Source of the DNA: Ohtaekwangia koreensis
Lineage (GTDB): Bacteria > Bacteroidota > Bacteroidia > Cytophagales > Cyclobacteriaceae
Direction of reading: 5' to 3'
NCBI RefSeq assembly: GCF_900167975.1
Contig: NZ_FUZU01000005.1
Coordinates: 191,001-255,000, forward strand
DNA length: 64,000 nt
Part shown: positions 58,647 through 64,000 of the stretch, piece by piece
How positions within the stretch are numbered: the stretch's first letter is position 1
Layout of the letters: each line of letters opens with the position of its first letter
The notes under the pieces: model-generated
Seen by the model: the letters and a program-made list of their open reading frames with translations, nothing else
What the model was told of the DNA's origin: nothing
Database searches by the model: none
Made by a program: the position numbers and the translations under genes

Positions 58647-59408
58647 CTATTTCTTTCGCAGGTATACATTGTTATGTGTAGATGACAAGTTTATATCCAG
58701 GCCACCACCATTAAGCTTACCACTCACATTATCGCTATACTTGATCATGTTACCAGATTTCTCTATCTCAAGTTTGAAATCAGGATCAACAAAGATCTCT
58801 CCGTATACTGTACCTAATTTTAAATTGGCTTTGATTGTTGTCGGGAACGCTACATCAACGTGACCATGTACAGAGACGATCGATACCGGGTTTTTAATAT
58901 TCGGACTCAGAGATGCATCTATATCACCGTGAACAGTTTTTATAGTCATCGGACCGGTGGTGTTCGTGAGTACTACACCGTTGTGTACAGTCGATACTTC
59001 AATTTCGCCTTCAAAGTTTTTGAACTCAATCTCATCGCCATACGGTGATGTATGCGTATAGGATACGACAACACCTTTGGGAACTTTAATAAGAATATCC
59101 GGTCCATCCATTTTCTTGAGTTGTTGCACTTCAATGGTGCCACCTTTTTCTACTACCGACAAACCTATACCTGTATTATCTTCAAGACCCATGCTGCTGA
59201 TAGAGCGTAAGCCCTTTGCACGTTCGTCATCATCTTTTTTGCCATTGCGTGAAGTGAAAACAATTTCGCTTCCACTATATCCCTCAATCTCCACATGGTT
59301 CACTTCTTTTATTTCCAGGCGTCCGGTGCTTTTAGCCAATTTATATTCCTGAGCCTGTATGAACCCTGCTATAAACGCCAGGGCTACCGTTGCAAATACT
59401 TTTTTCAT
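58647..59408 (-). CDS. DUF4097 family exported protein (first of pair)
   Basis: The 253-residue product has a signal peptide (MKKVFATVALAFIAGFIQAQ). DUF4097-type strands follow (EIEVSTVHNGVVLTNTTGPM, TIKTVHGDIDASLS, SIVSVHGHVDVAFP, LKLGTVYGEIFVDP, ending NNVYLRKK). It shares the YLRK end and the repeat style with the next gene, so the two probably arose by duplication. It lies 190 bp after the anti-sigma gene. Role unknown; probably exported. Confidence 0.88.
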   Translation of the reverse strand: MKKVFATVALAFIAGFIQAQEYKLAKSTGRLEIKEVNHVEIEGYSGSEIVFTSRNGKKDDDERAKGLRSISSMGLEDNTGIGLSVVEKGGTIEVQQLKKMDGPDILIKVPKGVVVSYTHTSPYGDEIEFKNFEGEIEVSTVHNGVVLTNTTGPMTIKTVHGDIDASLSPNIKNPVSIVSVHGHVDVAFPTTIKANLKLGTVYGEIFVDPDFKLEIEKSGNMIKYSDNVSGKLNGGGLDINLSSTHNNVYLRKK

Positions 59409-59598
59409 TGTTGTAAGTCGTTTAATTTAATTTCGTTGTACTTGAGATAGGTTCATTCAGTATAAAACATCCAGCATAAAGTCGACATGTATACCTTAGT
59501 CTTTTTGTCTTATACGCCAACCTTAACATTCGGCCTCGAGCTTTAAGCCTCGGCTATAATTCGTGTGCGTGTGAAAAGCATGCTTTATATATTCTTTA

Positions 59599-60372
59599 TC
59601 AGGAAAGTTTTAGCAGTCCTGCGTGTGCTTCATCTTTTACTTCCTTCAATACTTCTTCGTCATTGGAGATACGCTCCAATTCTTTCACAGCACCCTGCAC
59701 TTTCATTTCCACCAGTATTCTAATCAGAGCAATTTGAACCAGCGGATCTTTTTGTGTAGCAAGCGAGGCGATCAGTATACCACGCACATGTCGCTCTTTA
59801 TTAAATTTACTCAAGGCGTCAAGTGCGGCAAGGCGTACATTGGTATTCGGATCTTCATTCATCGCTTTGCCAAGTGCCATGACAATTTCATCATCCGGGC
59901 GCTCCATCTTTAGTGCAACCGTTGCTCCCAATACACGCTGACTTGCTGAGCCCTCATTGTCGAGCATCGACATCATCATCAGCTTGTTTTCTTCCAGTTG
60001 CTTTTGAATGAGCGCGATCTCTTGTTGCTGGCGTTGATATTTACTGATCCAGTAACCTAAACCAGCGCCCAGTATAAGCAACGTTACTGCAGCAGCTACG
60101 CGATAGAAGGAAGGCTGCAGAAAAATCACTTTTGGTTTTTTAACAGCCTTGATCTCTTCTTGCAGCAATGTATTGAAAGATGACTGAAGGGACGCTGATG
60201 GCTCGAGCTTCGAAGAGCGATCCATCGCGTGCATCACTTCCTTCAATTGTTCATATAGTATATATGCATCTTTGTTGTTAACAAGCTCCTGCTCCACCTG
60301 AAGTTTCTCTTCGTGCGTAAGCTTTCCATCGATGTAATCAATCAGAAGTGTCTCCAATGTTTCCTTGTTCAT
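59599..60372 (-). CDS. Anti-sigma-factor-like membrane protein with HEAT repeats
   Basis: The 257-residue product from the ATG at 60372 has a cytoplasmic N-terminal anti-sigma-like part (LLIDYIDGKLTHEEKLQVEQ). No zinc-binding His-Cys-Cys set is seen. A membrane span lies near residues 92-112, followed by a periplasmic part with HEAT-like repeats (ALGKAMNEDPNTNVRLAALD, ALIRILVEMKVQGAVKELER, then EVKDEAHAGLLKLS). It probably holds the ECF sigma factor encoded directly before it (35 bases apart) and frees it on an envelope signal. Confidence 0.82.
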   Translation of the reverse strand: MNKETLETLLIDYIDGKLTHEEKLQVEQELVNNKDAYILYEQLKEVMHAMDRSSKLEPSASLQSSFNTLLQEEIKAVKKPKVIFLQPSFYRVAAAVTLLILGAGLGYWISKYQRQQQEIALIQKQLEENKLMMMSMLDNEGSASQRVLGATVALKMERPDDEIVMALGKAMNEDPNTNVRLAALDALSKFNKERHVRGILIASLATQKDPLVQIALIRILVEMKVQGAVKELERISNDEEVLKEVKDEAHAGLLKLS

Positions 60373-60407
60373 AAAGCAGTTCAAAACTCTCCGAAGAGAA
60401 ATCTTGG

Positions 60408-60947
60408 TTATATTTTTTCCAGTTCAAAATAATGCTCGCGTAGTTTCAGAATCGCGCGATGCACTTTCACTTTTATATTCGCGACAGTTGTATCCATAAT
60501 GACGGCCACTTCTTCATATTTCATGTGCTGAAACCGAGTCAGTATCAAGAGCTCCCGTTGTTCTTCCGAGAGCAGCGACATTGATTTTTGAAGAAGTTTT
60601 TCCTGTTCATGAATAGTTTCATTCTCTTCACTATCCTGTAAATGGTCGCTCACTTTTTCGATGTCTACAAAATCAGAGAACTTATTTTTGTGCACCTGGT
60701 AATGATCCGAAAAAACATTCCGGGCTACCTGGTATATCCACGACTGAAACCGGGCACCTTCTTTATAGCTGTTCCTGTATTTTATAATTCTCAGGAAAAC
60801 ATTTTGTGTCAGGTCTTCAGCCAATGCGCGGTCCATCGTCATGCGCGCCAGAAAATTGAAGATGCGTTTGTTATAGCGCTCAAAAAGTGCAGAAACCTGC
60901 TGAAGATCACCGTTTTTCACGGCCTCCATAAGTAGTTCGTCTGTCAT
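60408..60947 (-). CDS. ECF RNA polymerase sigma factor
   Basis: The 179-residue protein from the ATG at 60947 (MTDELLMEAVKNGDLQQVSA) has sigma region 2 with the RIFNFLARMTMDRALAEDLT block, QNVFLRIIKYRNSYKEGARF and QSWIYQVARNVFSDHY. Region 4 is LSEEQRELLILTRFQHMKYE followed by EVAVIMDTTVANIKVKVHRA. It directs RNA polymerase to stress or envelope promoters. The next genes are its anti-sigma factor and two DUF4097 proteins, which are its likely targets. A TTG seven codons upstream is a possible alternative start. Confidence 0.92.
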   Translation of the reverse strand: MTDELLMEAVKNGDLQQVSALFERYNKRIFNFLARMTMDRALAEDLTQNVFLRIIKYRNSYKEGARFQSWIYQVARNVFSDHYQVHKNKFSDFVDIEKVSDHLQDSEENETIHEQEKLLQKSMSLLSEEQRELLILTRFQHMKYEEVAVIMDTTVANIKVKVHRAILKLREHYFELEKI

Positions 60948-61153
60948 CAGATACGCGCTTTTTGTCAATTTTCGTGTTAGTTACCGGAAGGTGGTGTAAA
61001 GGTTACAATTGAAAAGTTAAAAAAGATCTCGGGGACGTTATCCATACACTGTTTTGAAATAATAGGGGTAGCCATTCCTAAATACGTGAAGCTACGTTGA
61101 AAGAGAGCTAAACTAAGTGTGCCAACTTAATTTGTCAGAATTACAAAAAATAA

Positions 61154-61176
61154 AAAGCCGGCTTTTGCACGGCTTT
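61154..61176 (-). terminator. Terminator after the oxyR-like gene
   Basis: AAAGCCG pairs with CGGCTTT around GCTTTTGCA. On the minus strand a T-rich run (TTTTTATTTTTT) follows. It lies in the 60948-61248 gap; the rest of that gap holds no gene. Confidence 0.72.
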
Positions 61177-61248
61177 CATTCATAACAGGGCACTAAACCC
61201 TTTGCGTCATTTTTTATCGGCACAAAGACGTGCTTATGTTATAGTATA

Positions 61249-62169
61249 TCAATCCCAACGTACACGTATATACTTGTCGTTCTTTTTGAAATGAGGTGGT
61301 ATAACTTTCATAATAGCTTCGCGTAGTTTGAAGAGAAGATTCTCTTTTACAAAACCACTATGCACTGCGAGACTAACTTCCCGAACGGGTTCTGGTGAAA
61401 CAAATCGTTTTACATGTTTACTCTTGCTGTTCACGGCAAGTTCAGGAATCAAGGTATAGCCATAGTTATTATCGACCATCGCTTTCAACGTCTCAAATGA
61501 TCCGCTTTGATAGTTTAGCTGGTGATGTACTTTGCCATTTTTTGCTGAACATAAATTCTCCACTTGGCCGCGAAAGCAATGACCTTCTTCGAGCAAAAGC
61601 AGGTTATCATAGCTAAGCGTTTTTAGATTGATTCTTTCCTGCTGGTAATACTTCAGATTTTCGGAAGTATATAGCAGTATCGGTTCGTAAAATATAGGCA
61701 CTTCACGAATATCTTTATCATCGAGCGGAGTCACGAGTATAGCAACATCAAGCCGGTTTGTTTTCAGGTAATTGATGATCTCGTGTGTCTGAAGTTCCAT
61801 CACCGTAAAAGATGTACCCGGATGTTTTTGCAGGAACTCATTCAGGAATCGTGGAAGCAGGTATGGAGCGAGGGTCGGAATCACACCCAACCTGAACTCT
61901 CCTTCAATTGAATCCTTTTCACTGCGGATAAATTCTTTCAGATTTTTTACCTCTTGTAAAATCTGTCGCGCGCGACTGATGATGATTTCTCCGGAAGGTG
62001 TTGGCTTGAGCGGCTGCGTTTTCTGAAAGATCTTTACTTCCAGTTCGTCCTCTAATTTTTTCACCATCATGCTCAGCGTTGGCTGTGTTACATGACAGTG
62101 CTCCGCAGCCTTTGAATGGTTTCGGTGAATATCAAGGGCAATAATATATTCCAGTTGCTGAAGATTCAT
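61249..62169 (-). CDS. oxyR: LysR-family peroxide regulator OxyR
   Basis: The 306-residue protein begins with a LysR HTH (MNLQQLEYIIALDIHRNHSK, then AAEHCHVTQPTLSMMVKKLE). The effector domain contains EEGHCFRGQVENLCSA, with Cys198 and Cys207 nine residues apart. This matches the redox-active pair of OxyR (Cys199 and Cys208 in E. coli). It activates peroxide-defence genes when its cysteines form a disulfide. It is divergent from ahpC-ahpD, its usual target. Confidence 0.92.
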   Translation of the reverse strand: MNLQQLEYIIALDIHRNHSKAAEHCHVTQPTLSMMVKKLEDELEVKIFQKTQPLKPTPSGEIIISRARQILQEVKNLKEFIRSEKDSIEGEFRLGVIPTLAPYLLPRFLNEFLQKHPGTSFTVMELQTHEIINYLKTNRLDVAILVTPLDDKDIREVPIFYEPILLYTSENLKYYQQERINLKTLSYDNLLLLEEGHCFRGQVENLCSAKNGKVHHQLNYQSGSFETLKAMVDNNYGYTLIPELAVNSKSKHVKRFVSPEPVREVSLAVHSGFVKENLLFKLREAIMKVIPPHFKKNDKYIRVRWD

Positions 62170-62212
62170 TCGTTTGCAAAGATCGGTTAAAACGTTATAA
62201 TAAACACTACCA

Positions 62213-62266
62213 ATAATCTGATAAGTATTATCGATATGATTTATAATGTTTACAAATATATTTTTG
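62213..62266 (+). promoter_or_regulatory. ahpC promoter with probable OxyR binding site
   Basis: A perfect -7 element TATTTTTG lies at 62259-62266. The expected -33 TTG is missing (TGA in place), as in activator-dependent promoters. The AT-rich partly symmetric stretch ATAATCTGATAAGTATTATC, then GATATGATTTATAAT (62213-62247), fits the spaced ATAG-like tetrad layout of OxyR sites loosely. Intergenic region of oxyR and ahpC. Confidence 0.5.
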
Positions 62267-62299
62267 TGTTATTCACAATCAAACAATTTTTAAAATCAT

Positions 62300-62857
62300 A
62301 TGAGTAAAGGTATTCTTTCAGTTGGTCAGCCCTTCCCGGTATTTAAGAAGGCTGCTGTTGTATCACTTGAAAAAGGAAAAGAATTTTTTGATATCAGTTC
62401 TGAAGACTTGATTAATGAAGAAGGTCGCTGGACTGTTATCTTCTGGTGGCCAAAAGATTTTACATTCGTATGTCCTACAGAAATTGCAGAGTTCAACAAA
62501 AACTTTGGTGAATTCCGCGATCGTAGCGCGAACCTGATCGGTGCTTCTACCGATTCTGAATTTGTACACTTGGCATGGAGAAAAAATCACGATGACCTTC
62601 GCGATTTGAAATTCCCGATGCTTGCAGATACTTCTAAATCATTGGCTGAAGAGCTTGGTATACTGGAGCCGAACGAAAAGATCGCTTACCGTGCAACGTT
62701 TATTGTTGATCCTCAAGGTATCATTCGTTGGGTGAGTGTATACGATCTGAACGTAGGTCGTAATGTAAAAGAAGTTATCCGTGTACTGGATGCTTTGCAA
62801 ACCGATGAACTTTGCCCATGTAACTGGGAAAAAGGTAAGGAAACATTGAAAGTATAG
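62300..62857 (+). CDS. ahpC: Peroxiredoxin (AhpC/TSA family)
   Basis: The 185-residue protein has the peroxidatic Cys58 in WPKDFTFVCPTEIAEF and a C-terminal Cys pair in LCPCNW (Cys172, Cys174). These fit AhpC paired with AhpD, as in mycobacterial-type systems. It reduces hydrogen and organic peroxides. It lies seven bases before the AhpD-like gene and is divergent from oxyR. The name follows family and context. Confidence 0.93.
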   Translation: MSKGILSVGQPFPVFKKAAVVSLEKGKEFFDISSEDLINEEGRWTVIFWWPKDFTFVCPTEIAEFNKNFGEFRDRSANLIGASTDSEFVHLAWRKNHDDLRDLKFPMLADTSKSLAEELGILEPNEKIAYRATFIVDPQGIIRWVSVYDLNVGRNVKEVIRVLDALQTDELCPCNWEKGKETLKV

Positions 62858-62864
62858 TTGAACA

Positions 62865-63458
62865 ATGGAATCAACCGTAACATATTCAGAAACCACGCAG
62901 GAGTTCCTGGAATTTTTAAAGCTGGAAAAAGATTACAGCACCTATACACTTGATCTGCTGGAAGAAGGCAAGTCACGTTATCTCGCTGATCTGAAACTAA
63001 ACTTTAAGAATTCTTTCGAGAGTGAATATCTCTCGAAGAAGGAGATTTCTTTGTTGGGAGTTTCACTTGCTGTGAATGCTACCAACAAGATATTGCGTGC
63101 ATTCTTTTCAGACAATGCGCGCCAGGAAGGTGCCACTGCTGAAGAGATTGCAGAAGCTGTTGCATGTGCATCGCTGCTGAGCGCGAACAATGTGTTCTAT
63201 CGCTTTCGTCACTTCCTGAACAAGGAGAAGTATAACGAGATACCTGCTCGTATCAAGATGAACATTATGGCGAGACCTGTTACCGGCAAAGAGTTCTTTG
63301 AACTTATAAGCCTGGCAGTAAGCGCTGTAAATGGTTGCGAAATGTGTGTGAAAGCGCACGAAGCATCTTTGATCGAATTAGGTGCAAAAGAAGAACGCAT
63401 TTTTGAAGCAGTTCGCCTTGGCGCTGTAATCACAAGCTTGACTAAAGTAGTTTACTAG
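62865..63458 (+). CDS. ahpD: Alkyl hydroperoxide reductase AhpD-like protein (CMD family)
   Basis: The 197-residue helical protein has the AhpD active-site set E146, C158, C161 and H165 (FELISLAVSAVNGCEMCVKAH), in the exact spacing E-x11-C-x2-C-x3-H. The CMD-like N-terminal half is LGVSLAVNATNKILRAFFSD. AhpD passes electrons to AhpC through its Cys pair. It is co-transcribed with ahpC and ends at a clear terminator. Confidence 0.93.
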   Translation: MESTVTYSETTQEFLEFLKLEKDYSTYTLDLLEEGKSRYLADLKLNFKNSFESEYLSKKEISLLGVSLAVNATNKILRAFFSDNARQEGATAEEIAEAVACASLLSANNVFYRFRHFLNKEKYNEIPARIKMNIMARPVTGKEFFELISLAVSAVNGCEMCVKAHEASLIELGAKEERIFEAVRLGAVITSLTKVVY

Positions 63459-63490
63459 TTAGTTTATATTGATAAATGTTGAGAAAGGAA

Positions 63491-63518
63491 AAAGCCCGGA
63501 GCAATCCGGGCTTTTTTT
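63491..63518 (+). terminator. Terminator after ahpC-ahpD
   Basis: AAAGCCCGGA pairs with TCCGGGCTTT around GCAA and is followed by five more T's. Confidence 0.92.
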
Positions 63519-63605
63519 ATGCTATAGCGGGTACGCTCTCCGTTGTGCTGGTATATATACTATATCCTCACGGGAGATATATTCCAGCTTGTAAGATATA
63601 TACCT

Positions 63606-64000
63606 TTAAAAATGACTCAACCCATCGTATAGTTTGTTGCCTGCGCTGGTATGCACGGCATACGTAAATCCTTTTTGCAGGCAGTACGCTCCATACTCAC
63701 CATTTTTATTTAATGCAAGAAAGCCTACTTGTACCTGTTTTGCTTTTTGAGGACTTTTCTTGAGTATACGTTCTACGGCTAGTCGGCACGCATCACCCGG
63801 GGAATGCCCCTGACGCATAAGTTCCACTACAAGGTGGCAGCCAACGATACGGATTACTTCTTCACCTACACCGGTAGAGGTAGCAGCACCAATCTCGTTG
63901 TCAACATATAGGCCTGCACCGATAATAGGAGAGTCGCCTATACGGCCGCGCATTTTATAGGCCATACCGCTCGTAGTACATGCTCCTGATAAATTTCCCT
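63606..64000 (-). CDS. Isoaspartyl peptidase/L-asparaginase, C-terminal part (5' end outside window)
   Basis: The frame is open to the right edge, so only the last 131 residues are seen. Upstream of MAYKMRGRIGDSPIIGAGLY the frame reads GNLSGACTTSG, which fits the nucleophile region of Ntn asparaginases, where the second Thr is the usual start of the beta chain. YVDNEIGAATSTGVGEEVIR is the next known block. It hydrolyses isoaspartyl dipeptides, L-asparagine or GlcNAc-Asn by an N-terminal threonine after self-cleavage. The cellular location cannot be seen. Confidence 0.87.
   Translation of the reverse strand, partial: GNLSGACTTSGMAYKMRGRIGDSPIIGAGLYVDNEIGAATSTGVGEEVIRIVGCHLVVELMRQGHSPGDACRLAVERILKKSPQKAKQVQVGFLALNKNGEYGAYCLQKGFTYAVHTSAGNKLYDGLSHF

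Overview
The window looks like a chromosome segment of a Bacteroidota bacterium, most likely a cytophagal one (order Cytophagales, by inference). The signs are a TonB-dependent receptor with an N-terminal carboxypeptidase-regulatory-like domain, the families DUF2911, DUF6055/DUF4859, DUF6624, DUF4097 and SIMPL, a Bacteroidota-type LptD, weak Shine-Dalgarno signals, and promoters that fit the Bacteroidota form TTG-N19-TAnnTTTG. No 16S rRNA is present, so genus cannot be given.

Left third (1 to about 24000): accessory. It starts with the end of a secreted protein, then single genes separated by AT-rich spacers (DUF2911 protein, two serine hydrolases, small membrane proteins). A complete IS3-family element (5748-6995) has terminal inverted repeats, a 4-bp ACTG target duplication and an A6G frameshift site between orfA and orfB. 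From 7240 to 11499 come unrelated short genes, all on the minus strand. Their spacers carry imperfect inverted repeats beginning GCCTATAAC and ending GTTAG, resembling integron attC sites without an integrase. Next are a 1424-residue NACHT NTPase with seven C-terminal repeats of about 47 residues and an overlapping 77-residue membrane-anchored partner (candidate anti-phage module), a likely flavo-1-type structured RNA, a RadC-like protein with an unusual tail, and an XRE regulator beside the remnant of its usual DUF2975 partner. Small plus-strand genes, a DUF6055/DUF4859 zincin lipoprotein and a DUF6624 protein follow.

Centre (24100 to 50500): core genome. Three tRNAs (Thr-CGT, Leu-GAG, Leu-CAG), an Rrf2 regulator beside a 1-Cys peroxiredoxin, an acyl-CoA carboxylase beta subunit, an MCE-domain lipid transport protein, an N-acetylmuramoyl-L-alanine amidase divergent from lptD, a corrinoid adenosyltransferase, ABC ATPase, RNase HII, NUDIX hydrolase, MATE transporter, thioesterase, M24 peptidase, PlsC-like acyltransferase overlapping gatC, a large membrane TPR protein and a SET-domain protein with a lysine/alanine-rich tail.

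Right part (50600 to 64000): a TonB receptor, a YeiH-family transporter and a two-gene unit (PhyH-type dioxygenase plus ATP-grasp protein). Each sits behind a TTG-N19-TAnnTTTG promoter with the same palindrome (CTACTAAATCnATAGA type). That palindrome also lies in front of the peroxiredoxin, next to the Rrf2 gene. The dioxygenase leader encodes a 29-residue peptide ending Asn-Cys-Cys-Cys. Together these suggest an Rrf2-controlled cysteine/sulfur-limitation regulon with a cysteine-sensing leader peptide. Beyond it lie an ECF sigma/anti-sigma/DUF4097 operon, a divergent oxyR-ahpC-ahpD peroxide locus, and the C-terminal part of an isoaspartyl peptidase/asparaginase cut by the window edge.
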